Below, piece after piece: positions 1 through 8,267 of a stretch of 64,000 nucleotides of DNA. The position numbers were made by a program, and so were the translations under genes. The stretch comes from HRBIN12 sp964447335 (lineage in GTDB: Bacteria > Actinomycetota > UBA4738 > HRBIN12). Below the pieces are notes generated by a model. That model saw nothing but the letters and a program-made list of their open reading frames with translations. It was not told the origin of the DNA and made no database searches. The DNA lies in contig CAYUSA010000010.1 of assembly GCA_964447335.1 (NCBI GenBank), positions 3,210 through 67,209 on the forward strand, given 5' to 3'. Position 1 is the stretch's first letter. Each line of letters opens with the position of its first letter.

Positions 1-1
1 C

Positions 2-220
2 AGGAACCTCGTGCTCCTGGACGAGCCGACGAACAACCTCGACCCTCCCTCGCGGACGGCGATCGCCGAGGCGCTCGGCGCCTGGAAGGGCACGATGGTC
101 CTCGTGAGCCACGACATCGGGTTCGTCGAAGCTCTCGCGCCGGGCCGGGTCCTCATGATGCCGGACGGCAACGTCGAGTTCTGGAGCGACGACCTGCTCG
201 AGCTGGTGGCGCTCGCATAG
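2..220 (+). CDS. ABC-F family ATP-binding protein, C-terminal end (5' truncated)
   Basis: Only the last 72 codons lie inside the window; the frame is open to the left edge. The fragment begins with a Walker B segment (LVLLDEPTNNLD), followed by the H-loop LVSHD. The TNNLD form of the D-loop is typical of ABC-F proteins, which are soluble twin-ATPase factors that act on ribosomes and do not transport. The protein ends with a short acidic and hydrophobic tail. The ABC-F assignment rests on this motif alone, because the first ATPase domain and the interdomain linker are outside the window. Confidence 0.75.
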   Translation, partial: RNLVLLDEPTNNLDPPSRTAIAEALGAWKGTMVLVSHDIGFVEALAPGRVLMMPDGNVEFWSDDLLELVALA

Positions 221-289
221 GACGGCGGTCACGCCGGGCGCCGGGTCTCGATATGCTCACGCCGGCCCGTGGACGAAAGGACCCGCACG

Positions 290-1957
290 ATGCCAGCGAA
301 CGGTTCCGCCGATCTCGTGTTCGTGGATGGTGCCGTCTACACGGTGGACGCCACGCGGAGGTGGGCGGACGCGGTCGCCGTGAAGGACGGCAGGATCGCC
401 GCCGTCGGCACCGACGCCCATGTCCGTGAGCTCGTCGGACCCCGGACCGAGGTGATCGATCTCGCCGGCAAGATGCTCCTGCCGGGGTTCCAGGACGCGC
501 ACGTCCACCCGCCGGCCTCGGGCGTCGACATGCTCCTGTGCGACCTGCACGACGTCGGGAGCCTCGACGACTACCGCCGGCTGATCAGGGAGTACGCCGA
601 CACGCACCCGGACGCGGAGTGGATCCTCGGCGGCGGGTGGTCGATGGACGTCTTCCCCGGCGGCACGCCGAGGAAGGACATCCTGGACGAGCTCGTGCCG
701 GACCGGCCCGTGTACCTGCCCAATCGGGACGGGCACAGCGGATGGGTGAACTCCAAGGCCATGAAGATCGGCGGTATCACGCGGGACACGCCGGACCCGG
801 CCGACGGTCGTATCGAGCGCGACGCGCTCGGGGAGCCGTCGGGCACGCTGCACGAGGGCGCGCAGGGCCTCGTCGCCGATCACGCGCCCGAACCGACATC
901 CGCGGAGTGGGAGCAGGGCCTGGTGAAGGCGCAGGCGCATCTGCACTCGCTCGGCATCACGGCGTGGCAGGACGCGATCGTGGGGGGTTCGTATCCGACG
1001 CTCGACGCCTACATCGCCGTCGCCGAACGGGGGGAGCTGACCGCGCGGGTCGTGGGCGCGCTCTGGTGGGACCGGCACCGCGGGCTCGAGCAGGTCGAGG
1101 AGCTCCTGGACGGCCGCGCGCGAGGCCGTGTCGGCCGGTTCGCCGCGACGAGCGTGAAGATCATGGTCGACGGCGTGTGCGAGAACTTCACCGCGGCCGT
1201 GCTCGAGCCGTACCTCGACGCCCACGGCCACCCGACGGACAACCGCGGGATCTCCTTCGTCGAGGCCGAGTTGCTGAAGCGGGCCGTGACGCGGCTGGAC
1301 GCCGAGGGCTTCCAGGTCCACTTCCACGCGCTCGCGGAGCGCGCGGTGCGAGAGGCGCTCGATGCCGTCGAGGCCGCACGGGTCGCGAACGGCCCGAACG
1401 ACCACCGTCACCACCTCGCGCACCTCCAGGTCGTGCATCCCGACGACATCCCGCGGTTCCGGCGGCTGGACGCGATCGCGAACGCCCAGCCGCTGTGGGC
1501 GGCGCACGAGGTGCAGATGGACGAGCTCACGATCCCGTTCCTCGGCGAGCCGAGATGGACGTGGCAGTACCCCTTCGCGAGCCTCGTTCGCGCGGGCGCC
1601 GTACTCGCGATGGGGAGCGACTGGAGCGTCTCGAGCCCCGATCCGCTCGAGGAGATGCACGTGGCCGTGAACCGCGTGATGCCGCCCGACTACCCCTACC
1701 GGGTGGATCGCAGCGACGTGTTCCTGCCGGACGAGCGGATCGATCTGCCGACGGCGATCGCGTGCTTCACGATGGGCTCGGCCTACGCGAACCACCTGGA
1801 GGACATGACCGGCTCGATCGAGGTCGGCAAGTACGCGGACCTCGCGGTGGTGGATCGCAACCTCTTCGAGCACCCGACGGAGGAGATCGCGCTCGCGGAG
1901 ATCGTGCTCACGCTCGTCGAGGGCGAGCGCGTCTACGCCGCCGCCGACCTCGCCTGA
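290..1957 (+). CDS. YtcJ-type metal-dependent amidohydrolase
   Basis: A 555-residue protein of the amidohydrolase-3 (YtcJ-like) family, hydrolases of amide or related bonds with a metal-binding TIM barrel. The first metal motif is seen at H71 and H73 (GFQDAHVHP). Downstream are the barrel histidines in HFHALAER and HRHHLAHLQ, and the late aspartate in AMGSDWSV. The start is ATG 290, preceded by GAAAGGA at about 8 nt; an upstream in-frame GTG at 269 lacks this site. TATGCT at 252-257 is a plausible -10. The substrate cannot be read from sequence. It precedes the C1-transfer genes by 193 nt, so a shared catabolic role is possible but unproven. Confidence 0.85.
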   Translation: MPANGSADLVFVDGAVYTVDATRRWADAVAVKDGRIAAVGTDAHVRELVGPRTEVIDLAGKMLLPGFQDAHVHPPASGVDMLLCDLHDVGSLDDYRRLIREYADTHPDAEWILGGGWSMDVFPGGTPRKDILDELVPDRPVYLPNRDGHSGWVNSKAMKIGGITRDTPDPADGRIERDALGEPSGTLHEGAQGLVADHAPEPTSAEWEQGLVKAQAHLHSLGITAWQDAIVGGSYPTLDAYIAVAERGELTARVVGALWWDRHRGLEQVEELLDGRARGRVGRFAATSVKIMVDGVCENFTAAVLEPYLDAHGHPTDNRGISFVEAELLKRAVTRLDAEGFQVHFHALAERAVREALDAVEAARVANGPNDHRHHLAHLQVVHPDDIPRFRRLDAIANAQPLWAAHEVQMDELTIPFLGEPRWTWQYPFASLVRAGAVLAMGSDWSVSSPDPLEEMHVAVNRVMPPDYPYRVDRSDVFLPDERIDLPTAIACFTMGSAYANHLEDMTGSIEVGKYADLAVVDRNLFEHPTEEIALAEIVLTLVEGERVYAAADLA

Positions 1958-1985
1958 GCTCGGAGCGGTGCCCCTCGGCCCCGAG

Positions 1986-2010
1986 GCCGACCACACCACC
2001 GCTGGTCGGC
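1986..2010 (+). terminator. Hairpin after the first amidohydrolase gene
   Basis: Perfect 8-bp stem GCCGACCA/TGGTCGGC with a 9-nt loop, 28 nt after the stop codon. No U-run follows, which is usual in GC-rich actinobacteria, so a termination role is plausible but not shown. Confidence 0.4.
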
Positions 2011-2150
2011 GGCTGCGCCCGTCCTCTGACTGCTGGTCAACCCCGTTGTTGCCGGAGGACACCCGTCGCCGCACGATACCGGCGCATCCCGGTGGGGGAT
2101 CGGCAGCGGCCGCATCGGTCGCGCGCCCGGAGGCGACGGGAGGTCGGTGG

Positions 2151-3302
2151 ATGGCGTTCGACATGAGCCTGGTACAACGCGGCGCGCGGAACCGGCGCAC
2201 GCCCTACTACGAGGCCACGCAGAAGTACGACCCGAAGGGCTTCACGGTCTACAACCACATGTACTTCCCGATCCGTTTCGACACCTTCGAGGCGGAGTTC
2301 GAGTCGCTGCTGAACGACGTGACCCTGTGGGACGTCTCGGTCGAGCGCTGCCTGGAGATCTCGGGTCCGGACGGCTTCACGTTCGCGCAGCTGCTCACCC
2401 CGCGCGACCTGTCGAAGTGCGCGGTCGGCCAGGCCAAGTACGTGCTCATCTGCGACGGGGACGGCGGGATCATCAACGACCCGGTGCTCACGCGCATGGA
2501 CGAGACCACGTTCTGGTTCGCGCTCGCGTCCTCGGACGCGCTCCTGTTCGCTCGCGGCCTGAAGAACGCCTACCCGCAGCTCGACGTCACGATCCGCGAG
2601 GCCGACGTCGCGCCCCTACAGGTCCAGGGCCCCAAGTCCAAGCCCCTCATGCACAAGCTCCTGGGCGACGCCGTGTCCGACCTGCGCTACTACTACTGGA
2701 TGCACGCCGAGATCGCGGGCGTGCCCGTGGTGGTGACGCGAACCGGCTGGACGTCCGAGGTCGGCTACGAGGTCTACACGACCGACACCTCGCGCGGTGT
2801 CGAGGTCTACGAGGCGATCATGACGGCGGGGCAGGCGTTCGGGATCAAGCCGACCGGGCCGAGCGACATCCGTCGGATCGAGGGCGCGATCTTCAACTGG
2901 GGCGCCGACATGACGTACGAGAACAACCCGCTCGAGCTGGGGCTCGAGCGGGTTGTCGACTGGGACCTCGCGGACGAAGCGAGCATCTCGCTGAAGGCGC
3001 TCCGCCGGATCAAGGAGACAGGCGTCGAGCGCAAGATCGTGGGCCTCGAGGTCGACGGCGAGCCGTTCGAGGCGCTCAACAACACGAAGTGGCCGGTCAC
3101 CGCGGACGGCGCGAGGATCGGCAAGGTGACCTCGGCGATCCACTCGCCGCGGCTCGGCAAGAACATCGGGTTCGCGTGGGTGCCGGTCGGCTCGGCGGCC
3201 GTGGGGACCCCGCTCGGCGTCGAGTCCGAGTGGGGCACTCGGGGCGCCGTGGTGGTGGACATGCCCTTCGTGGATCCGAACAAGCAGATCCCGGTCTCGT
3301 AG
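2151..3302 (+). CDS. DmdA-like GcvT-family tetrahydrofolate methyltransferase (copy 1)
   Basis: A 383-residue member of the glycine-cleavage T-protein/DmdA superfamily, which moves a methyl or methylene group from a substrate to tetrahydrofolate. Segments such as FTVYNHMYFP, TLWDVSVER, QVQGPKS and RTGWTSEVGYE run in the order I associate with dimethylsulfoniopropionate demethylase-like proteins rather than classical T-protein. ATG 2151 is chosen because GGGAGG lies 7 nt upstream and the family N-terminus starts there; the frame is open further upstream without family similarity. A paralogue, MetV and MetF follow on the same strand, so the product methyl group probably enters the folate pool. 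The true substrate (S-, O- or N-methyl) is unknown. Confidence 0.85.
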   Translation: MAFDMSLVQRGARNRRTPYYEATQKYDPKGFTVYNHMYFPIRFDTFEAEFESLLNDVTLWDVSVERCLEISGPDGFTFAQLLTPRDLSKCAVGQAKYVLICDGDGGIINDPVLTRMDETTFWFALASSDALLFARGLKNAYPQLDVTIREADVAPLQVQGPKSKPLMHKLLGDAVSDLRYYYWMHAEIAGVPVVVTRTGWTSEVGYEVYTTDTSRGVEVYEAIMTAGQAFGIKPTGPSDIRRIEGAIFNWGADMTYENNPLELGLERVVDWDLADEASISLKALRRIKETGVERKIVGLEVDGEPFEALNNTKWPVTADGARIGKVTSAIHSPRLGKNIGFAWVPVGSAAVGTPLGVESEWGTRGAVVVDMPFVDPNKQIPVS

Positions 3303-3489
3303 GGACGAAACAGGGCAGGGAGGGCCGGCCGGTGGACGACCTCTCGGCGACCCTCCTGAAGGGTGATTCAGATGGAGGAGGCGTGCTCGGACCTCAGAGT
3401 TCCTTGCGCAGTGGGTCCCCGTTGAACGAATATTCAGCCCATCGCCCCGGGTGCGAGGCCCGGGCGGGGGAGCGGAGGGGGACGCGCTG

Positions 3490-4665
3490 ATGACGAACGA
3501 GCGAGAGGCGATGCTCGCGAAGAGCACCACGCTGTACTTCGGCCCGTGGTACCGACGGTCGCCGTATTTCGAGTCCACCCGCAAGGCGGGGTGCTCCGCG
3601 TACGACATCTACAACCACATGCTGCTGCCCTCGTACTACGACGACCCGGAGACCGAGTACTGGGCGCTCGCGAACGACGTGACCCTGTGGGACGTGGGCG
3701 TCGAGCGCACCGTCGAGGTGAGCGGCCCGGACGCCGACCGGCTCGTCGACATGCTGACGTGCCGCGACCTCACGAGCTGCCAGGTCAAGCAGGGCAAGTA
3801 CATGCTGGTCATCGCGCCGCACGGGGGCATCGTGAACGACCCCGTCCTCATGCACATCGGGCCGAACCGCTGGTGGATGCAGCTCGCCGACAGCGACACC
3901 GGCCTCTATGCCATGGGCGTCGCCGCGAGCTCGGGTCTGGACGTCGAGGTCACCTACCCCGAGGTCTACCCGTGCCAGGTCCAGGGCCCGAAGGCCGCGG
4001 TGACCCTCGAGAAGCTGGTCGGCCCGGCGATCTACGACCTCAAGTACTACTGGTGCGACGAGTTCGAGATCGAGAGCATCCCCGTGGTCATCACGCGGAC
4101 CGGATGGACGGCCGTGCCCGGCTTCGAGGTGAACATCCTGGGGGCCGAGGGCGGCGGTCGCCTGTGGGACACGATCCTAGGCGCCGGGGAGGAGTTCGCC
4201 ATCCGGCCGATCGCACCGTGCGAGGCCCGGCGCATCGAGGCCGGGATCTTCAACTACAACTCCGACATGACGATCGACGACACGCCGTTCCACCTGATGG
4301 GGCTCGAGCGCCTCGTCGAGGAGCAGCCGCAGGACTACATCGGCAAGGAAGCTCTCGAGCGGATCCGGCGCGAGGGCGTGGACCGCAAGCTCGTCGGCAT
4401 CGAGCTCGAGATGCAGGAGCTCGAGGCCGAGCTCGAGTGGTTCTGGCCCGTGCACCACGGCGGGCGTGAGGTCGGCAAGGTGACCGACGCCGTCTGGTCG
4501 CCCGGCCTGCGGAAGAGCATCGGTTTCGTGTGGGTCCCGATCGACCTCGCCGAGCCCGGCAACGAGCTCGACGTGGAGACGCCCGACGGCATCGTCAAGG
4601 GCCGCACGGCGGCGATCCCGTTCGTGGATCCGCGCAAGGAGGTTCCGGCCGGCACGCTCCGGTAG
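3490..4665 (+). CDS. DmdA-like GcvT-family tetrahydrofolate methyltransferase (copy 2)
   Basis: A 391-residue paralogue of the preceding gene with the same motif order (YDIYNHMLLP, VTLWDVGVERT, QVQGPKA, RTGWTAVPGFE, ARRIEAGIFNY). It starts at ATG 3490 with GGAGGGG at 3474-3480; an upstream in-frame start at 3451 has no ribosome site. The 187-nt gap from copy 1 contains a short inverted repeat ACCCT/AGGGT and no gene. The two copies are diverged throughout, so they probably act on different substrates or as unlike subunits; that is inference. MetV follows 28 nt later, linking this gene to methyl-folate oxidation. Confidence 0.85.
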   Translation: MTNEREAMLAKSTTLYFGPWYRRSPYFESTRKAGCSAYDIYNHMLLPSYYDDPETEYWALANDVTLWDVGVERTVEVSGPDADRLVDMLTCRDLTSCQVKQGKYMLVIAPHGGIVNDPVLMHIGPNRWWMQLADSDTGLYAMGVAASSGLDVEVTYPEVYPCQVQGPKAAVTLEKLVGPAIYDLKYYWCDEFEIESIPVVITRTGWTAVPGFEVNILGAEGGGRLWDTILGAGEEFAIRPIAPCEARRIEAGIFNYNSDMTIDDTPFHLMGLERLVEEQPQDYIGKEALERIRREGVDRKLVGIELEMQELEAELEWFWPVHHGGREVGKVTDAVWSPGLRKSIGFVWVPIDLAEPGNELDVETPDGIVKGRTAAIPFVDPRKEVPAGTLR

Positions 4666-4693
4666 CGGCCGGTGGTACGGGAGGCGCCGAACG

Positions 4694-5128
4694 ATGGCGA
4701 AGACCAGGCTCGACCGCAGGCCCCCGGCCACGGCCCCGCCCTCGGGCGGGCTCCGTCGGGCCATGCTGCTCGTCGAGCGCTCGATGAAGGAGTCGGTCTG
4801 GGACTGCCGGATGTGCGGGCAGTGCATCCTGCACTCGGCCGGCATGTCGTGCCCGATGCGCTGCCCGAAGAACCTTCGCAACGGGCCCTGCGGCGGGGTC
4901 CTGCAGAACGGGCACTGCGAGGTGCTTCCGGAGGTGCCCTGCGTGTGGGTGCAGGCGTGGGAGGGCTCGCGCAAGCTGCCGGTGTGGCGGGATCACCTCC
5001 GGCACGTCCAACGGCCGGTGGACTGGCGCCTGCAGGAGACCTCCTCGTGGGAGAACCTCCTCACCCGGCGCGACGTGCGGAACCCGGCGGGCTGGACGGC
5101 CTACGAGTCGAGGCGGCGACCCGCATGA
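4694..5128 (+). CDS. metV: MetV-like protein (methylenetetrahydrofolate reductase C-terminal domain family)
   Basis: A 144-residue cysteine-rich protein with the signature CRMCGQC then CPMRCPKNLRNGPCGG and two later cysteines, eight in all, matching the family described as the MTHFR C-terminal domain (MetV). In acetogens MetV binds iron-sulfur clusters and forms a complex with MetF to exchange electrons during methylene/methyl-folate interconversion. Eight cysteines could hold up to two clusters. It overlaps metF by 4 bp (ATGA), so co-translation with its partner is likely. It is shorter than acetogen versions as I recall them. Its presence next to demethylases suggests a role in oxidising methyl-folate. 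Confidence 0.8.
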   Translation: MAKTRLDRRPPATAPPSGGLRRAMLLVERSMKESVWDCRMCGQCILHSAGMSCPMRCPKNLRNGPCGGVLQNGHCEVLPEVPCVWVQAWEGSRKLPVWRDHLRHVQRPVDWRLQETSSWENLLTRRDVRNPAGWTAYESRRRPA

Positions 5129-6072
5129 CCTTGCCTCGCAGCCGTCTGCACGAACTGTTCGCAGCGGGCGAGTTCGTCGTCACGGCCGAGCTCCAGACCA
5201 CCGACAGCGCCGAGCCGAGGTCGGTGCTCGAGCTCGCCGAGACCCTCCGGGGGCACGTCGACGCCGTCAACTGCACGGACAACAGCGCGGCTCATCCGCA
5301 CATCTCGGGCGTCGCCGCGGCGCACCTCCTGATCGACGGCGGTGTGGAGCCGATCCTGCAGTTCGCGTGCCGGGACCGGAACCGATTGGCGCTGCAGGCG
5401 GACCTGCTCGGCGCGGCCGCCCTCGGTGTGCGCAACGTGTGCCTGATGACGGGCGACGACGTCACCGCCGGCGACCATCCCGAGGCCAAGCCGATCTACG
5501 ACGTGGACTCGGTGCACCTGCTCCGGATCGCCCGGATCATGCGCGACGAGGGGACCTACCTGTCCGGCCGCAAGCTCGAGCACCCCCCGAGCTTCCTGAT
5601 CGGCGCGGTCGAGAACCCGTTCGCTCCGCCGCAGGAGTTCCGTGCGATGCGGCTCGGAATGAAGATCGAGGCCGGCGCGGAGTTCATCCAGACGCAGATC
5701 TGCTTCGACCTGCCGGTCATGCGCCTGTTCATGGCCCGAGCGGGCGATCTCGGTCAGCTCGGCGAGGTCCCGATCCTCGGCGGGGTGTTCGTCCTTCGCA
5801 CCGCGAAGAACGCCCGGTACCTGCGGGATCAGGTCCCCGGCATCGACGTCCCCGACGCCATGATCGACCGGATGGAGTCGGTGCCGCCGGAGCGCCAGGG
5901 TGAGGAGGGGGTCCGCATCGCGATCGAGCTCGTGCGGGAGCTCCGCGAGATCTCGGGCATCCGCGGCGTGCACCTGATGGGCTTCCGCAACCAGGCGGCG
6001 ATCCTGCGCGTGATCGAGGAAGCGGGGCTGCTCCCGCGGCCGACCCCGGTCGCAGGCGTCGCGGTCGGCTAG
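5125..6072 (+). CDS. metF: Methylenetetrahydrofolate reductase
   Basis: A 315-residue FAD-dependent TIM-barrel protein that interconverts 5,10-methylene- and 5-methyl-tetrahydrofolate. Family features seen are the N-terminal VTAELQTTDS, the VNCTDNSAAH segment, the CLMTGDD motif near the FAD site, and FIQTQICFDL late in the barrel. The start ATG overlaps the metV stop. Context with two methyltransferases suggests the reverse direction, oxidising methyl-folate, rather than feeding methionine synthesis; no methionine synthase is nearby. The gene ends 90 nt before the HtrA-like protease, which has its own ribosome site. Confidence 0.9.
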   Translation: MTLPRSRLHELFAAGEFVVTAELQTTDSAEPRSVLELAETLRGHVDAVNCTDNSAAHPHISGVAAAHLLIDGGVEPILQFACRDRNRLALQADLLGAAALGVRNVCLMTGDDVTAGDHPEAKPIYDVDSVHLLRIARIMRDEGTYLSGRKLEHPPSFLIGAVENPFAPPQEFRAMRLGMKIEAGAEFIQTQICFDLPVMRLFMARAGDLGQLGEVPILGGVFVLRTAKNARYLRDQVPGIDVPDAMIDRMESVPPERQGEEGVRIAIELVRELREISGIRGVHLMGFRNQAAILRVIEEAGLLPRPTPVAGVAVG

Positions 6073-6161
6073 CCTGGGAGCGGATCTTGAACCCATGTCC
6101 GCCCGGCGGCGAAGGCAAGGGTGGATCCAGGGCTGGCCCGCGAAGGAAAGGATCACCCCCG

Positions 6162-7268
6162 ATGAAACGCTGGATCGCCACGGCCGCGGCCGTCGCGCTG
6201 CTCGTCCTGCCGGCGTGCACTCGGAGCATCGTCGAGGCGGGTCCGGTGGTGTCCCCGGCGCTCCTGCGCACCGCCTCCGGTACCCCCGGCATCGACCCAT
6301 CGATCGACCCCATCGTGCAGCTCGTGCAGCGCGTGCGGCCGGCGGTCGTGAACGTCACCACGGACACGATCGACACCGGCTCCTTCGGCGGCAGCGGCAA
6401 GGGCGTCGGGACCGGCTTCGTGGTCCGCGCGGACGGCGTCATCGTCACCAACTACCACGTCGTCGAGCGCGCCCAGAGCATCACGGTCATCACGCCCGAG
6501 CCGGATGCTGAGAAGTACCAGGCCCGGGTGATCGGCGGAGACGAGGCGGCCGACCTCGCGGTCCTGAAGATCGAGGCGCAGGGGCTGCCGACGATCCCGC
6601 TCGGTGACTCGGCAAAGCTGCAGCTCGGCCAGCCCGTGGTGGCGATCGGCTACGCGCTCGCGCTCGAGGGCGGCCCGACCGTGACGACGGGGATCGTCTC
6701 GGCGCTCGGGCGCACGATCGAGGCCACCGACCCGAACTGCCGATCCTGCGACAACGGCGTCCGCACGTACAGCGACGTCATCCAGACCGACGCGGCCATC
6801 AACCCCGGGAACTCGGGGGGGCCGCTCCTCAACCTGGACGGCGAGGTCATCGGGATCAACTCGGCAGGAGCCGGGTCCGCGGAGAACATCGGCTTCGCGA
6901 TCGCGATCGACGCCGCGAAGCCCACCATCACCGCGGCCACGGAGAACCCCTCGGCGCCGGTGGCATACCTCGGCGTCGTCACGCAGGACGTGACCGAGGG
7001 CCTGTCCTTCCAGTTCGCGCTGCCCGTCACGCAGGGCGCGTACGTGGTGGATCTGTCCACGAACGGCCCGGCCGAGACGGCCGGGATCCGGGTGGGCGAC
7101 GTCGTGGTGTCGTTCGACGGCAAGGACGTGCCGGACTCCGATTCGCTCGGGCAGCTGATCCGTTCCCTCAAGCCGGACCAGCGCGTCCAGGTCGTGGTCG
7201 TCGGCTCGAACGGCGACCGTCGCACCGTGAGCGTCACGCTCGGCGTCAACCCGCTGCCGCAGTCCTAG
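6162..7268 (+). CDS. HtrA/DegP-like serine protease lipoprotein with PDZ domain
   Basis: A 368-residue secreted protease. The N-terminus is a lipoprotein signal with lipobox LPAC, so Cys19 would be lipidated and the enzyme anchored outside the membrane. The trypsin-like domain (about residues 50-260) has the full triad: His99 (TNYHVV), Asp131 (ADLAVL) and Ser218 (NPGNSGGP). A single PDZ domain follows at about 268-365. The start is ATG 6162 with GAAGGAAAGGA about 10 nt upstream. HtrA proteases degrade misfolded envelope proteins. A site-2 protease gene follows immediately, although it appears to have its own promoter. A loop near residues 190-200 carries two cysteines that might pair. Confidence 0.9.
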   Translation: MKRWIATAAAVALLVLPACTRSIVEAGPVVSPALLRTASGTPGIDPSIDPIVQLVQRVRPAVVNVTTDTIDTGSFGGSGKGVGTGFVVRADGVIVTNYHVVERAQSITVITPEPDAEKYQARVIGGDEAADLAVLKIEAQGLPTIPLGDSAKLQLGQPVVAIGYALALEGGPTVTTGIVSALGRTIEATDPNCRSCDNGVRTYSDVIQTDAAINPGNSGGPLLNLDGEVIGINSAGAGSAENIGFAIAIDAAKPTITAATENPSAPVAYLGVVTQDVTEGLSFQFALPVTQGAYVVDLSTNGPAETAGIRVGDVVVSFDGKDVPDSDSLGQLIRSLKPDQRVQVVVVGSNGDRRTVSVTLGVNPLPQS

Positions 7269-7291
7269 GGCCGGGGGTCCGCGCGCGCGGG

Positions 7292-7297
7292 TACCCT
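7292..7297 (+). promoter_or_regulatory. -10 element (TACCCT) for leaderless site-2 protease gene
   Basis: TACCCT ends 6 nt before the GTG at 7304, which would place transcription start on the start codon. No ribosome-binding site is visible. Inference from spacing. Confidence 0.5.
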
Positions 7298-7303
7298 CGG
7301 CGC

Positions 7304-8074
7304 GTGCGGCGGATCGGGCTGCGGGTGGGCAGCGTCCTCGGGATCGAGCTCTCGCTGCACGTCTCATGGTTCCCGGTGTTCGCGCTCGTCGCCTGGGCGA
7401 CGACGACCGGGTTCGGCGACGTGTATCCGGAGCTCTCGGCGCCGGTGCGTGGGGCGATGGGCTTCGTGACCGGCGTGGCGTTCTTCGCGTGTCTCACGGT
7501 GCACGAGCTCGCCCACGCGGTGACCGCCCGGCGCTTCGGGATCCGGGTCCGGGGCATCACGCTGTTCCTGTTCGGAGGCGTCGCCGAGATCGACGGCGAG
7601 GTCCCGACCCCGGCGCGTGAGTTCGCCGTCGCGCTCGTGGGGCCGGCGGTGTCCCTCGCGCTCGGCGGGGCGCTCGCCCTCGGGACGACGTGGGCGAGCG
7701 GAGCACCGGTCGTCGAGGGCGTGCTCGGCACGCTTGCGCTCGTGAACCTCGGCGTCGCGGTGTTCAACCTCGTGCCGGGGCTGCCGCTCGACGGAGGCCG
7801 CTTGCTGCGTGCCGGCCTGTGGCGGATGACCGGCTCCTACACCCGGGCGACGAGGATCGCGGCCGTCGGCGGCGAGGTCGTCGCGGTGCTGCTCGTGGCC
7901 CTCGGTCTCGGCCTCGCGGTATCGAGCGGCGAGCCCGCTGGGCTCTGGTACCTCCCGATGGGGGGCTTCCTGTGGGTCCTCGCGCGCTCGGCGGGGCGCC
8001 GTCGGTCGCCCTCCGGAGTAGGTGGGTTAGCCTTGGAGGGCCGTGAGGATCAAGCTCCGCAACCCCGACCGTGA
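7304..8074 (+). CDS. Site-2 protease family (M50) membrane metalloprotease
   Basis: A 256-residue multi-pass protein with the zinc motif HELAH (His67, Glu68, His71) and the second metal motif NLVPGLPLDGGR, where Asp163 is the expected third ligand. The N-terminus (SVLGIELSLHVSW) is typical of SpoIVFB-like M50 proteases. These cut transmembrane segments, often of anti-sigma factors; no anti-sigma gene is adjacent. The CBS domains found in some relatives are absent. The GTG start is set by an upstream TACCCT. The 3' end overlaps the next gene by 32 bp, and the C-terminal tail is polar and probably cytoplasmic. Confidence 0.85.
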   Translation: MRRIGLRVGSVLGIELSLHVSWFPVFALVAWATTTGFGDVYPELSAPVRGAMGFVTGVAFFACLTVHELAHAVTARRFGIRVRGITLFLFGGVAEIDGEVPTPAREFAVALVGPAVSLALGGALALGTTWASGAPVVEGVLGTLALVNLGVAVFNLVPGLPLDGGRLLRAGLWRMTGSYTRATRIAAVGGEVVAVLLVALGLGLAVSSGEPAGLWYLPMGGFLWVLARSAGRRRSPSGVGGLALEGREDQAPQPRP

Positions 8075-8267
8075 GCTCGAGGTCGCCGGGGACCGAAAGG
8101 TCCAGGACGTCCTGACCGAGCTCGCCATCAACCCGGACACCGTGCTGGTGATCCGGGACCGAGAGCTGCTCACGCGGGAGGACCGGGTGGGGGACCAGGA
8201 CGCGATCGAGATCCGGCCGGTGATCTCCGGCGGGGCGCGGGCGGCCGCCCTCGGGAGGCACTCGTGA
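8043..8267 (+). CDS. ThiS/MoaD-like ubiquitin-fold sulfur carrier (TtuB-like)
   Basis: A 74-residue beta-grasp protein. Its core ends IRPVISGG, the classical C-terminus of ThiS/MoaD/TtuB carriers, whose terminal glycine is adenylated and thiocarboxylated. Here the Gly-Gly (residues 63-64) is followed by ten more residues, ARAAALGRHS, so activation would need proteolytic trimming or internal use. The extension overlaps the ribosome site (GGGAGG, 8253-8258) and the start of the following TtuA-like gene. The GTG start at 8043 has TTGGAGGG just upstream. Adjacency to a TtuA-like tRNA thiolase supports a role as its sulfur donor. The partner activating enzyme is not in the window. Confidence 0.75.
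   Translation: MRIKLRNPDRELEVAGDRKVQDVLTELAINPDTVLVIRDRELLTREDRVGDQDAIEIRPVISGGARAAALGRHS

Noticed and set aside
1958..2150. Riboswitch upstream of the first DmdA-like gene
   Set aside because: Apart from one terminator-like hairpin and a short inverted repeat near 2029-2041 there is no known aptamer consensus.
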